Source of the DNA: Dysgonomonas sp. UBA5412
Lineage (GTDB): Bacteria; Bacteroidota; Bacteroidia; Bacteroidales; Dysgonomonadaceae
Direction of reading: 5' to 3'
Assembly (NCBI GenBank): GCA_002409595.1
Contig: DHNQ01000029.1
Coordinates: forward strand, 400,022-464,021
DNA: 64,000 nt
Shown: one piece after another, positions 9,801-17,958 of the stretch
Layout: every line of letters begins with the position of its first letter
Position numbering within the stretch: position 1 is the first letter of the stretch
The notes under the pieces: generated by a model
What the model was told of the DNA's origin: nothing
What the model saw: the letters and a program-made list of their open reading frames with translations, nothing else
Database searches by the model: none
Position numbers and translations under genes: made by a program

Positions 9801-11120
9801 TATAAAAATAGACTTAATATCTTGTCCTCCGATGTCTAACACGAAGGAAACATTAGGGTCTACATATTGAGCTCCCGATAGATGGGCGATTGTTTCCACA
9901 ATGCCATAATCAAGTCCTAGAGCCGATTTCATCAAGTCTTCACCATACCCCGTTGCTGCCGAGGAAAGAAACTTTACTTTCACCCCTTTTTCTTCTGCCT
10001 GCTGAAAGAACAGACTAAGTCCTTCCATTACTTTTTTAAGAGGGTTGCCTTCGTTATTTCCGTAGAACTTATAAATAATATTGGCATCGGTATCCATCAC
10101 GACAACTTTTGATGTTGTAGAACCGGAGTCGATACCTAAAAAACATTCTACATTCTTGTCCTCACCAAGCTCTCGGAATTGAAGCGTTTTTATATTTCGG
10201 TTAGCATCCCATGCAATGTATTCCAGTTCATCGTTAAATAAAGGAGTTAACGCCTCGGAATGATTGGACGATGTAGATATATTTAATTTAGTAATTAAGT
10301 TTTTCAGATCGAACAAAACTTCCTTATCATTTTTATATAAAGCTGCTCCCCATGCCGGAAAGAATTCGCCATTCTGAGGAACTATAAAATCTGAGTCCGT
10401 CAACTTCAACACATCACGAAACGATCTTCGTAGAGCCGGAATAAAGGTCAGCGGACCTCCGATGCACAGTATTTTAGGGACAACATCACAACCTCTAGCC
10501 AAAGTAGTTACCGATTGCAGTGCCACAGCATGTAGAATAGAGGCAGAAATATCCGACACAGAAATATTGCGACTGATCAGATTCTGTACATCTGTCTTAG
10601 CAAACACGCCGCATCGGGAAGCGATGGGATATATTTTTTCGTAATTAAGAGCTTTTTCGCCCAATTCGTTGACCGAAATATTCATCAAGCTCGCCATCTG
10701 GTCTATAAAGGCTCCTGTACCTCCGGCACAACTCCCATTCATACGAATATCAGGATGCTTACCTTCACTAAAGAAAACCATTTTGGCATCCTCCCCTCCT
10801 AAGTCTATAAGAGTATGAGCTTCTGTATAGGCATTTTTCACAACCTCAACGGCAGCGACAACCTCTTGAACGAATGGTATCCCCACACGTTCTCCGATTC
10901 CCATACCGGCAGAACCGGAAATATTAATTTCAAATTGCGTACCGGAATATTGAGTTTGTACTTTTTCTAATTCCGTAACCAAAGTTTGTTGTATGTTTGC
11001 CTGATGACGGCAATATGATTTATGGACTATCTGAGAGTGATTGTCCAAAATGACAATCTTTACGGTGGTTGACCCCACATCGATTCCCATTCTATACTGT
11101 TGTTGTCCGTTATTCATCAT
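6867..11120 (-). CDS. Giant 2-hydroxyacyl-CoA dehydratase activase-related protein (double BcrAD/BadFG plus DUF2229)
   Basis: 1417 residues. It has two ASKHA-type ATPase modules of the BcrAD/BadFG family: about residues 8-270 ('GIDVGSTTVKIV', iron-sulfur Cys in 'GSCAGGTGAF') and about 325-590 ('GIDSGSTTSKVVV', 'EACSAGCGSF'). A Cys-rich linker 'CKGCTNLC' follows, then a DUF2229-type region and a C-terminal half with dehydratase-like Cys motifs ('GFGCG'-type 'NSFGCGPDSFF', 'LQPFGCIANH'). Archetypal activases are about 260-residue homodimers that pass one electron to a 2-hydroxyacyl-CoA dehydratase with ATP hydrolysis. The substrate of the giant forms is unknown, and no dehydratase subunit genes lie nearby. 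A TetR gene sits 9 bp upstream and is probably co-transcribed. ATG at 11120 or 11117. Confidence 0.85.
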   Translation of the reverse strand: MMNNGQQQYRMGIDVGSTTVKIVILDNHSQIVHKSYCRHQANIQQTLVTELEKVQTQYSGTQFEINISGSAGMGIGERVGIPFVQEVVAAVEVVKNAYTEAHTLIDLGGEDAKMVFFSEGKHPDIRMNGSCAGGTGAFIDQMASLMNISVNELGEKALNYEKIYPIASRCGVFAKTDVQNLISRNISVSDISASILHAVALQSVTTLARGCDVVPKILCIGGPLTFIPALRRSFRDVLKLTDSDFIVPQNGEFFPAWGAALYKNDKEVLFDLKNLITKLNISTSSNHSEALTPLFNDELEYIAWDANRNIKTLQFRELGEDKNVECFLGIDSGSTTSKVVVMDTDANIIYKFYGNNEGNPLKKVMEGLSLFFQQAEEKGVKVKFLSSAATGYGEDLMKSALGLDYGIVETIAHLSGAQYVDPNVSFVLDIGGQDIKSIFINNGLISNIELNEACSAGCGSFLQNFASTMNMELSDFARAACLAKYPSDLGSRCTVFMNSKVKQSLRENAGNDDIAAGLAYSVVKNCLFKVLKISNLNMLGNHIVVQGGTFRNDAVYRALEMLSGKTVSSTDHPELMGALGAALYAQRLWQKTKKETSFSGEQALFDLSSIDSKELTCKGCTNLCSVLRFKFNNGNISYAGNKCEKVFYNKNNDRKEGYNAFDRKNKILFNHPVNADNIERGRTIGIPRVLNMFDNYPFWHTLFTECGFNVRLSPESTFSLYQKGVGGVMSDNICFPAKLVHGHILSLIEAKVDRIFYPIVPKEEKEFGQASNSFNCPVVSGYPDVIQSSIDPANRHGIAYDEPVITFSSDKALRNGCFTYLSGLGVSKDRFEAAFQKALAVRGGLKKELHDYQKELLDKAVESGELTFVVAGRPYHADPLIHQKVGQILSDLGVTVLTDDVFRKPESAGFSKLNIISQWSYPNRVVQAAMEAAKLPQNIQLIQLNSFGCGPDSFFMDETRDILKAVGKNITVLRIDEIASPGSIRLRLRSLVESLKAVKSLDVVSAKQYQGYSVPYKKEKDHNKTILIPWLCDFLSPFAPALGELMGLKVANLPKSNKVSADLGLMYGNNEVCYPSTLVLGDIINTLQSGQYDVKDIVLAITQTGGQCRATNYIAQIKNGLLNAGFNDIPVIALSSGETYQNGESDFAMDWKKVAKIAIPLVLYGDGLQQMHGSISVRERKEGASQAIFDFYIERGIDAVRANNPKVLFRLLKEAVDDFNNIPIHDKEYSKVGLIGEIFVKYNNYAQANISEWLRSKNVEVSTPPLLDFLMQFFVNSKVNVANGLEEESIFSKTLKPLIWWYINGKVKKSEKILSAFKFYEPSESIYAKAESASEVLNLSNQFGEGWLIPGEIAHYARKGVNKVVCLQPFGCIANHIVAKGVEKRIKEIYPNMNILYLDIDGGIAEVNLQNRLHFMI

Positions 11121-11129
11121 CTTGTAGTC

Positions 11130-11783
11130 TTAATTTGTATGGTTATCACAAGGTTTCAATGCATTGATTGTAAATTCTACCACATATTTCTCGTGATTGG
11201 CAATCAATGTATTATATGTATTATATGGAATTTCCATTAGTGTCATCGCCAGATTTCCAAACATGAAAGGAAACATGCACATCGACAGCATATTTAATAA
11301 GAAATCGGCGGCAGGTGTATTGCGGATTGTACCTTTTGCTATTTCGTCCTCGATCCGTTGTTCTATTTTTGAAAACGAATTGTATGGATTTCGTTTCTTT
11401 ATACGCTGAGTCAATCCTTCCGGATTCAAACTCACTTCGTTAAGAATAAAAGCCGCAATTTGCGGATACTCAAATAATAATTCGTAATACGTATGTATCC
11501 AAGTTTCGATCAATTCAAAGAAAGGCAAGTCTGAAGTTATCGTATCAAAAATTCTTTTGGTAAATATATCCAAAGCATCCTCAAAGATGATTTCGAATAA
11601 TTTATACTTGGACTGATAATAATAATTTACCATTGCCACATTTGTGCCGGATGCCTTAGCAATATCCCGTACACTCGTTCCTTTAAAACCATTCTTGATA
11701 AAAAGTTTTTGAGCTTCGATAAGTATCTTCTGCTTAACTTCCACAGAATGATTTGTTTCTAGTACATCTTTTTCACTAAACAT
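11130..11783 (-). CDS. TetR/AcrR-family regulator of the activase operon
   Basis: 217 residues. The N-terminal TetR DNA-binding domain has its helix-turn-helix at about residues 38-60 ('TSVRDIAKASGTNVAMVNYYYQSK'). The variable C-terminal helical domain is presumably for ligand binding and dimerisation. It lies 9 bp upstream of the activase gene on the same strand, so it probably controls that gene and itself. Two perfect TAAACA-N2-TGTTTA palindromes just upstream, and a weaker one over the start codon, are the likely operators. The inducer is unknown; an acyl-CoA or hydroxy-acid would fit the neighbour, by inference. Confidence 0.85.
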   Translation of the reverse strand: MFSEKDVLETNHSVEVKQKILIEAQKLFIKNGFKGTSVRDIAKASGTNVAMVNYYYQSKYKLFEIIFEDALDIFTKRIFDTITSDLPFFELIETWIHTYYELLFEYPQIAAFILNEVSLNPEGLTQRIKKRNPYNSFSKIEQRIEDEIAKGTIRNTPAADFLLNMLSMCMFPFMFGNLAMTLMEIPYNTYNTLIANHEKYVVEFTINALKPCDNHTN

Positions 11784-11803
11784 GTGTTCTAAACAGTTGT
11801 TTA
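11777..11803. promoter_or_regulatory. TetR operators 1 and 3
   Basis: TAAACA-GT-TGTTTA at 11790-11803 is a 14-bp palindrome. Abutting it at 11777-11790 is a degenerate copy (TAAACA-TG-TGTTCT) that overlaps the TetR start codon at 11783. Position and symmetry fit an autoregulatory operator. Confidence 0.6.
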
Positions 11804-11815
11804 AACAGCAAAATT

Positions 11816-11864
11816 AAAAAAGAAATCAAAACTAAACAAGTGTTTAAGTATTGATTTCTTTTTT
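11816..11864 (-). terminator. kdsB terminator enclosing a TetR operator
   Basis: Arms at 11816-11829 and 11851-11864 (AAAAAAGAAATCAA and its complement). On the minus strand GAAATCAA pairs with TTGATTTC followed by six T, just past the kdsB stop at 11905. The 21-base loop contains TAAACA-AG-TGTTTA. Confidence 0.65.
11833..11846. promoter_or_regulatory. TetR operator 2
   Basis: TAAACA-AG-TGTTTA, the same half-sites as the site at 11790, with centres 43 bp apart (about four helical turns). It lies in the loop of the kdsB terminator hairpin. Confidence 0.6.
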
Positions 11865-11904
11865 TAATTATATTTTTAAGAATTCAGAAAACTGAGATTG
11901 TTTC

Positions 11905-12651
11905 TTAAAACTTAAGCAAATCCAGAGCTTTTTCCATATCCTCAGGCGTATCTATACCTATCGTTTCTATATCTGTGTAGCCTACTTTTACTCGGTATCC
12001 ATTTTCAATCCATCGAAGCTGCTCCAAGGATTCGGCTTTCTCCAATGATGATTGGGGTAAGGCTGTTATTTCAGACAATACATCTGTTTTATATGCATAC
12101 ATGCCGATATGCTTATAAAAGGTATGTCGATCTAACCACTCGGTATGATGTACATCTCGAATATAAGGTATGATGGAACGGCTAAAATATACGGCTTCGT
12201 CATTCTTATTGATAACCACCTTCGGTGAGTTTGGATTGAACAACACTTCGAAACCATCTTCTTTTCTAAAAGGTTTTACCAAAGTGGCTAACCTTACTTT
12301 TTTGTCTGTAAAACAGTCTTTGATAGCCTCTATTTGTTGCGGTTGAATAAAGGGTTCGTCCCCTTGTATGTTAATAATGACATCAAAGTCGCCGGTTATT
12401 TTGGAAAATGCTTCTTGTATCCGATCCGTTCCGCTTCTATGCTCGGTGGAAGTCATTACGGCTTTTCCACCAAAAGCTTCAACCGCATCAAAAATACGGG
12501 AGTCGTCGGTAGCCACCCAAACTTCGTCAACTGATTTTTTCACTTGTTCATAAACGCGTTGTATCATCGGCTTGCCTTTCATATCAGCTAAAGGCTTGCC
12601 CGGAAAGCGGGAGGAGGCATAACGAGCCGGAATAATTGCTATAAACTTCAT
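11905..12651 (-). CDS. kdsB: 3-deoxy-manno-octulosonate cytidylyltransferase (CMP-KDO synthetase)
   Basis: 248 residues, the normal length. It activates KDO with CTP for the inner core of lipopolysaccharide, in the cytoplasm. Family motifs are plain: 'IPARYASSRFPGKPL' (nucleotide loop) at the N-terminus, 'GGKAVMTSTEHRSGTDR', 'NIQGDEPFI' and 'IDTPEDMEKA' near the end. The open frame continues 27 codons upstream, but those residues do not belong to the family. A TAAATTTG box at 12678-12685 lies in that stretch, so the start is set at the ATG at 12651. It is divergent from folK. Confidence 0.95.
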   Translation of the reverse strand: MKFIAIIPARYASSRFPGKPLADMKGKPMIQRVYEQVKKSVDEVWVATDDSRIFDAVEAFGGKAVMTSTEHRSGTDRIQEAFSKITGDFDVIINIQGDEPFIQPQQIEAIKDCFTDKKVRLATLVKPFRKEDGFEVLFNPNSPKVVINKNDEAVYFSRSIIPYIRDVHHTEWLDRHTFYKHIGMYAYKTDVLSEITALPQSSLEKAESLEQLRWIENGYRVKVGYTDIETIGIDTPEDMEKALDLLKF

Positions 12652-12677
12652 GTTTTTGATTGTTATAAAGTTGAAGA

Positions 12678-12685
12678 CAAATTTA
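12678..12685 (-). promoter_or_regulatory. -7 box TAAATTTG, kdsB
   Basis: Minus-strand match to TAnnTTTG giving a leader of about 20 bases to the kdsB ATG at 12651. Confidence 0.55.
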
Positions 12686-12742
12686 AGGAATAAGAACTCC
12701 AAATTAAAAGATATAAGCTGCTTTATTTCCAAAAATGGAGCG

Positions 12743-12750
12743 TATATTTG
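12743..12750 (+). promoter_or_regulatory. -7 box TATATTTG, folK (almost leaderless)
   Basis: Ends only 8 bases before the folK ATG at 12759. Transcription would start almost at the start codon. The box lies inside the longer ORF that begins at 12735, which argues against that earlier start. Confidence 0.5.
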
Positions 12751-12758
12751 TACACATT

Positions 12759-13130
12759 ATGAATAAGGTATTACTTAGTATAGGAACAAATACTGACAGA
12801 GAGGTCAATTTGGCTCATTGTCACGAATTACTTAATAATATATTTGACGAAATACATTATTCGCAGACTTCTATAACGGAACCTTACGGGCATAAGTATA
12901 AAAACGACTTCCTTAATCAATTAGCCATTGCTTATTCCGAAAAAGACAAAGACTCGATTTATCAACTGCTAAAAGATACCGAAAAAAAGATGGGAAGAAA
13001 GACAACTGACAAGGATACGGGGGTGGTTGTCATCGACATTGATCTGGTAATATGGAATGAGGAAGTGTTAAAGCCATCAGATATATCCCGCAGTTATATT
13101 GCAGATCTTTTGCCAACACTAAATATATAG
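12759..13130 (+). CDS. folK: HPPK, 2-amino-4-hydroxy-6-hydroxymethyldihydropteridine pyrophosphokinase
   Basis: 123 residues, short for the family (E. coli FolK has 159). It transfers pyrophosphate from ATP to 6-hydroxymethyldihydropterin in folate synthesis. Seen: 'LLSIGTN' at the N-terminus, 'TEPYGHKYKNDFLNQ', 'EKKMGRKTTDKDTGVVVIDIDLV' (the metal-binding DxD is IDID) and 'ISRSYI'. The shortened loops leave the core motifs intact. The start is the ATG at 12759 because family homology begins there and a promoter box occupies the upstream codons. It overlaps the 3' end of the convergent GT14 gene by 12 bp. Confidence 0.85.
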   Translation: MNKVLLSIGTNTDREVNLAHCHELLNNIFDEIHYSQTSITEPYGHKYKNDFLNQLAIAYSEKDKDSIYQLLKDTEKKMGRKTTDKDTGVVVIDIDLVIWNEEVLKPSDISRSYIADLLPTLNI

Positions 13131-14000
13131 GCTATTCGGGTTTCCTTTCCACAAACTATTCTGTATCTTTTCCAAGACAGCCTCACTATTATCTGTAAAT
13201 TTTCGGGCAAAGTAGGGAAAACGCTTCCCATATTCGTCGTTAAATTCAATATGGTCTTTCAGGAAATCGACATGCCTTTCTTCTATCACAGCCGGAGGGA
13301 CAGCAACTTCCCAATCGGTATAGGTAAGGCTTGATGCTACATTATCCAGAAAAGGAGAATTGCCTATTATGGTTTGAAAAAAGGCCTCGTCAGGAACTAA
13401 TGTATGTTTAAAGAACTCAATATATCGCTTATCTTCATCAATCGTTTTTAATATATAATCTACACATTCCCGAGTGAGGGCAAACCACTGAGTTCCTGCA
13501 TATACAGTAAAAGGTGCGGTACGTTTGACATTCAATTTCTTCAACAACACTTCGAGTAAAAACTTAGGATTATAAAGCTTCAGATTGCGACGTTCGAAGT
13601 TAAAATAGTAATATTGATAACGTTCAACGGGTTTAAAGGGAACGGGAACGGGAGCTAAGTCTATATATTCTTTTTTTTGTTGCAGCAAATCGAGAAGAAA
13701 TTGCTTGCTTCTGATAGGGTAATCGACTCCGCTAAGCAGGATATAATAATCGGCATCAGAAAAGTGCGAAACCCCATATCTGAGTAGAGCTAAAGAGGCT
13801 TCTATCATAGAATATCCACCCCACTTTATATCAATATGCTGAGGAATAATATGCACATTAGTATATTCGGGCATATAATTGACGTCAGACTTTTTGTCTA
13901 TATGTATATAAAAGCAATCGTCGGATCTATACAACGCTTCAATTAAGCGATCTAAATGCCTGAAATTATTATGAGCCAGTATTAAATAACATATCTTCAT
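13119..14000 (-). CDS. GT14-family (core-2/I-branching type) glycosyltransferase
   Basis: 293 residues. The N-terminus 'MKICYLILAHNNFRHLDRLIEAL' followed by 'YIHIDKKSD' and 'LSGVDYPIRS' is the pattern of the core-2/I-branching beta-1,6-N-acetylglucosaminyltransferase family (GT14). Bacterial members act in polysaccharide or glycoprotein assembly; the acceptor is not known here. The start is the ATG at 14000. The longer frame to 14051 crosses both a terminator and a TACTTTTG promoter box. The gene is alone between yidC and folK, with no surrounding glycan cluster. Confidence 0.8.
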   Translation of the reverse strand: MKICYLILAHNNFRHLDRLIEALYRSDDCFYIHIDKKSDVNYMPEYTNVHIIPQHIDIKWGGYSMIEASLALLRYGVSHFSDADYYILLSGVDYPIRSKQFLLDLLQQKKEYIDLAPVPVPFKPVERYQYYYFNFERRNLKLYNPKFLLEVLLKKLNVKRTAPFTVYAGTQWFALTRECVDYILKTIDEDKRYIEFFKHTLVPDEAFFQTIIGNSPFLDNVASSLTYTDWEVAVPPAVIEERHVDFLKDHIEFNDEYGKRFPYFARKFTDNSEAVLEKIQNSLWKGNPNSLYI

Positions 14001-14019
14001 CTGAGGGAAAAGCTTTTCA

Positions 14020-14027
14020 CAAAAGTA
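14020..14027 (-). promoter_or_regulatory. -7 box TACTTTTG, GT14 gene
   Basis: Minus-strand TAnnTTTG match about 20 bases before the ATG at 14000, immediately after the yidC terminator. Confidence 0.5.
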
Positions 14028-14031
14028 TATA

Positions 14032-14064
14032 AAAAAAGCCATCATATACAATGACAGCTTTTTT
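14032..14064 (-). terminator. yidC terminator
   Basis: Minus-strand hairpin AAAAAAGCTGTCAT / ATGATGGCTTTTTT with two wobble or mismatch positions, followed by a T run, 20 bases after the yidC stop. Confidence 0.75.
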
Positions 14065-14084
14065 CATATATTGAGAATCGTTGA

Positions 14085-16022
14085 TTAACGTTTTCTTTTT
14101 GTACTATTTGTTTTATTTTTCTCTTTCAGCTGTTGTTGTTGAATGCGTTGAGCTTCTTCGAGACGAGCCATAAAACCTGATTTCTTTTTAGGTTTTGCTT
14201 TATTAGCTTCTAGCTTAGCTAACACTTTGTCTTCGTTAATAATATAACGGAATCCAATAGTCAACAAGATTGTGATCAACAGAGATAGGAAATAATAATA
14301 TGTAAGCCCTGATGGATAATCATTCAATACAAACAAGAACACTAAAGGCATCAGATACATCATCCATTTCATACCCGGCATCTGTTGTTGTCCGGTATTG
14401 GTCATCTCCATATTAAACTTTGTGTAGATAATGTTAGTCACAGTCATCAGTATACAGAACAAACTAATATGTGTTCCGATTAATGGAATATGATTTTTCC
14501 ACTCGATGATAGCATCATAAGTAGAAAGGTCGGTAGCCCAAAGGAAGCTTTGCTGACGCAACTCTATTGCATTCGGGAAGAATGAGAATAAAGCAATCAG
14601 GATAGGCATTTGCAATAGTAGTGGCACACACCCACTCATCGGGTTAACTCCAGCCTTATTATACAGAGCCATCGTTTCTCGTTGCTTCTCCATAGCCTGT
14701 TCTTGCTTAGGATATTTCGCCCCTATTTCTTCAACCTGAGGTCGTAGCACCCGCATCTTGGCAGATGACATAAAGGACTTGTATGTCAGTGGTGATATTA
14801 CAAGCTTAACGATTATTGTCAATAGCAATATAATGATACCCATCGACAGACCTGTTCCTTTCAACAGATTAAAGATTGGTATTACAAAATATTGATTCAC
14901 CCAGCGGAAAAGTGTCCAACCCAGTGGAACTAGTTTATCCAAATCAAGTTGATGATTTGCATCACTAATATGATCGTCATACCCTTTCAGCAAGGAGAAA
15001 GACATTGGTCCGAGATAGAAAGTAAATCCGGCTTTGACAGAGCCTGATGTCATATCCATCTGTGCAGGAGCATATATTTTAGCTTCGAATGCTTTTAGAT
15101 ATTCACTATTTTCGTCAGTAACAAGAGCTTTAGAATCTAACAATGCTGTTTCTATCTTATCATCAGCAATAAGGATCGGCGAAAAAAATTGATTCTTAAA
15201 TGCAATCCATTTAGCAGGCTCTTTTACTTCTACTTCTTCATTTTTATCACTGCTTAATTCTTTCACATCTCCTCCGAGATACTTATAGCATAAGTGAGAA
15301 TAACGTTGTTCGTTCTTTACACTTTTCTCTTGTCTACGCAACTTCTGCGCCCAATCGAGTTCTATAATATCAGCTTTTTCACGATTTAGCATCGATCCCA
15401 ACCCTACCAGATTGATATCATATTTAAGCATATAATCGTTTTCAGCTAATTTATAGATAAAATCTACGTGTTGATTCGCCGAATAAGAGAATCTCATTAT
15501 CAAAGAATTATCACTATCTGATTTTATTGGAGTAAATATCAGCTCATTCGTGCTGAGAATCTTATTTTCTTTGTTAGTCAACAGAAGCGAAAAATCAGCA
15601 TCATTATTAAAGAGGTATAATGAATCTCCGTCGTAACGAGAATACTCTTTCAATTGCACACTGACCATCTTTCCTCCTTTTGAAGAAAAAACGACCTTCA
15701 ATTTATTATTCTCAAGAGTTACAAGTTCTTCAGCTCTCGAATTAATGGTTTGTAGCGAGTCGGTAATCGTAGAAGCCGAGTCTTTTTGTTGAATCGGTGC
15801 TGCAAAGAAACTATCAACAATATTCTCTTCGTTATTAGTTGTGGAATCTTTCCGATCGGCAAGTTTTTGTTCTCTTTCTAGAGTTTGTACATATTCCAAG
15901 GAATCTCTCCTAAACTGTTCTTTTTGTTTCGCTACCTCTTCGGCAGAAGGTCTGCTCAACAAGGTAAATCCGATGATTACAGCTGCAATAAGCACAAATC
16001 CGGTAATCGTATTCTTGTCCAT
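14085..16022 (-). CDS. yidC: Membrane protein insertase YidC
   Basis: 645 residues. It inserts and folds inner-membrane proteins with or without SecYEG. An N-terminal membrane anchor (about residues 5-22) is followed by a charged stretch, then a large periplasmic beta domain (about 90-340) and the conserved five-helix insertase core from about residue 360. 'AGVNPMSGCVPLLLQMPILIALF' is the diagnostic core segment. The tail is strongly basic ('KAKPKKKSGF...KNKTNSTKRKR'), as expected for ribosome contact. It lies 33 bp downstream of pyrG, probably in one operon. Confidence 0.97.
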   Translation of the reverse strand: MDKNTITGFVLIAAVIIGFTLLSRPSAEEVAKQKEQFRRDSLEYVQTLEREQKLADRKDSTTNNEENIVDSFFAAPIQQKDSASTITDSLQTINSRAEELVTLENNKLKVVFSSKGGKMVSVQLKEYSRYDGDSLYLFNNDADFSLLLTNKENKILSTNELIFTPIKSDSDNSLIMRFSYSANQHVDFIYKLAENDYMLKYDINLVGLGSMLNREKADIIELDWAQKLRRQEKSVKNEQRYSHLCYKYLGGDVKELSSDKNEEVEVKEPAKWIAFKNQFFSPILIADDKIETALLDSKALVTDENSEYLKAFEAKIYAPAQMDMTSGSVKAGFTFYLGPMSFSLLKGYDDHISDANHQLDLDKLVPLGWTLFRWVNQYFVIPIFNLLKGTGLSMGIIILLLTIIVKLVISPLTYKSFMSSAKMRVLRPQVEEIGAKYPKQEQAMEKQRETMALYNKAGVNPMSGCVPLLLQMPILIALFSFFPNAIELRQQSFLWATDLSTYDAIIEWKNHIPLIGTHISLFCILMTVTNIIYTKFNMEMTNTGQQQMPGMKWMMYLMPLVFLFVLNDYPSGLTYYYFLSLLITILLTIGFRYIINEDKVLAKLEANKAKPKKKSGFMARLEEAQRIQQQQLKEKNKTNSTKRKR

Positions 16023-16055
16023 CTATAGTTTAAAATAAATTTATATATTCCTTTA

Positions 16056-17666
16056 TTATTTCTTCTTATTATCTACAACCGCTTTTACAAAACTTAAAAA
16101 CAAAGGATTGGGAGAAACAACCGTACTATTGTATTCGGGATGGAACTGAACTCCTAAATACCATTTTTTACCTTGAAGTTCTACAACCTCAACCAGATCC
16201 ATATCCGGGTTGATACCGGTACATTTCATTCCATTCTTCTCAAAATCTTCTCTGTAATCGCCATTAAATTCGAAACGGTGACGATGACGTTCCTCTATCA
16301 TTTTCTTTCCGTAAGCTTTATAAACGAGAGAACCTTTTTCCAATTCACATTTATAAGCTCCAAGGCGCATAGTTCCGCCCATATTGGTAACGTTCTTTTG
16401 CTCTTCCATAAGGTCTATAACCTTAAATGGCGTATGAGGATTCATTTCAGTAGAATTTGCATCTTCTAATCCCAATACATTACGGGCAAATTCGATTACC
16501 ATACATTGCATACCCAAACAAATTCCAAATGTAGGAACATCTTTTTCTCGTGCATATTTCAGAGCAACTAACTTACCTTCCAGCCCTCGCTGGCCAAAAC
16601 CGGGAGCAATAATTATGCCATCCATTGAAGATAAAGTTTTTTCGACATTATCTTCGGTCAACTTGTCAGATAAGATAAAGTGAAGATCTAGTTTTCTATC
16701 ATTATATATAGCTGCCTGCAACAATGATTCGTTTATAGATTTGTAAGCGTCTGGCAACTCTACGTATTTGCCCACAATAGCTATACGAATAGTTTCTTTT
16801 GCGTGTTTTTTCTTGTCCAAGAAGCCTCTCCAATCTTTCATTTCCGGCTTCTCATCTATTGGCATACCAAGCTTGCGCAACACGATCTCGTCCATATTTT
16901 GCTCCTGCATTTTCAAAGGAACTTCATATATTGTCGATACATCTACTGATTGAACAACGGCATCGACTTCTACATTACAAAATAGCGCTACTTTCTTTAA
17001 TATATCTTTGTTAAGCGGATGTTCGGTACGCAACACCAACATATCAGGCTGCACCCCTTCGGATTGAAGCTGTTTCACTGAATGTTGAGTAGGTTTAGTC
17101 TTCACCTCTTTGGCTGCGGCTATATATGGTACATAAGTAAGATGTACACACAGGCAGTTTTTACCCAATTCCCAGCGCAATTGGCGAACGCTCTCGATGA
17201 AAGGCAGAGACTCAATATCTCCGACCGTTCCACCTATTTCGGTTATAACAAAATCATAATTATATTTTGTACCGAGCATCTTTATATTACGCTTGATTTC
17301 GTCGGTAATATGCGGTACGATCTGAACTGTTTTTCCAAGATAATCTCCTTTACGTTCTTTATTTATCACATTCTGATAAATACGTCCGGTAGTAATATTA
17401 TTATCCTTGTGCGTCGGCTGATTAAGGAAGCGCTCATAGTGTCCTAAATCCAAGTCGGCCTCATGACCATCAACTGTTACATAACATTCTCCATGTTCGT
17501 ATGGGTTTAATGTTCCCGGGTCGATATTGATATATGGATCTAGTTTTTGAATAGTTACTTTATACCCTCTTGCTTGTAAAAGCTTACCTAATGATGAGGC
17601 GATAATTCCTTTCCCCAACGAAGATATAACACCTCCTGTTACAAATATATACTTTGTATTAGCCAC
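16056..17666 (-). CDS. pyrG: CTP synthase
   Basis: 536 residues, normal length. It makes CTP from UTP, ATP and glutamine. The synthetase domain is residues 1-270: 'FVTGGVISSLGKGI' P-loop, 'DPYINIDPGTLNPYEHGE', 'ITEIGGTVGDIES'. The glutaminase domain is about 290-530, with the nucleophile Cys in 'GICLGMQCM', 'EERHRHRFEFN', and the catalytic His-Glu in 'QFHPEY'. It is the first gene of a likely pyrG-yidC operon and supplies CTP also needed by kdsB nearby. A promoter box is seen at 17709. Confidence 0.98.
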   Translation of the reverse strand: MANTKYIFVTGGVISSLGKGIIASSLGKLLQARGYKVTIQKLDPYINIDPGTLNPYEHGECYVTVDGHEADLDLGHYERFLNQPTHKDNNITTGRIYQNVINKERKGDYLGKTVQIVPHITDEIKRNIKMLGTKYNYDFVITEIGGTVGDIESLPFIESVRQLRWELGKNCLCVHLTYVPYIAAAKEVKTKPTQHSVKQLQSEGVQPDMLVLRTEHPLNKDILKKVALFCNVEVDAVVQSVDVSTIYEVPLKMQEQNMDEIVLRKLGMPIDEKPEMKDWRGFLDKKKHAKETIRIAIVGKYVELPDAYKSINESLLQAAIYNDRKLDLHFILSDKLTEDNVEKTLSSMDGIIIAPGFGQRGLEGKLVALKYAREKDVPTFGICLGMQCMVIEFARNVLGLEDANSTEMNPHTPFKVIDLMEEQKNVTNMGGTMRLGAYKCELEKGSLVYKAYGKKMIEERHRHRFEFNGDYREDFEKNGMKCTGINPDMDLVEVVELQGKKWYLGVQFHPEYNSTVVSPNPLFLSFVKAVVDNKKK

Positions 17667-17708
17667 GACTTTTCGTTTTATATTTTTTTAAATTCCAAAA
17701 AGAAAGGA

Positions 17709-17716
17709 CAAAAGTA
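17709..17716 (-). promoter_or_regulatory. -7 box TACTTTTG, pyrG
   Basis: Minus-strand TAnnTTTG match about 43 bases upstream of the pyrG ATG. Confidence 0.5.
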
Positions 17717-17918
17717 CAAAAAATATTTGGATACATGCCTCAAAAATGAGGTGTTACAAACCTAGTGAAATCAAAATATTTATTAACAGTCACTGCATAC
17801 CACTTTTAATAGGAAAGATACTTTTATTTCGAATGATGAGCCAACTCTTTTTGTAGATGTAAAAAGGAATTCAACCCATAAAAACATATAAAATCTTATG
17901 TAATAAATATTTTTATAC

Positions 17919-17926
17919 TAAATTTG
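17919..17926 (+). promoter_or_regulatory. -7 box TAAATTTG, TetR-fabG operon
   Basis: Matches TAnnTTTG. Its last three bases are the start of the 27-bp inverted repeat, so a bound repressor would cover the promoter. Confidence 0.6.
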
Positions 17927-17950
17927 CACACTTGAAATACATGTGTGCAA
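17924..17950. promoter_or_regulatory. Putative operator TTGCACA-N13-TGTGCAA
   Basis: A 27-bp inverted repeat with perfect 8-bp arms (TTGCACAC / GTGTGCAA), overlapping the -7 box and ending 8 bases before the TetR ATG. A second repeat of identical length and half-site core (TGCACA / TGTGCA) lies at 41047-41073 between acpP and purN. Confidence 0.65.
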
Positions 17951-17958
17951 TTTAAGAT

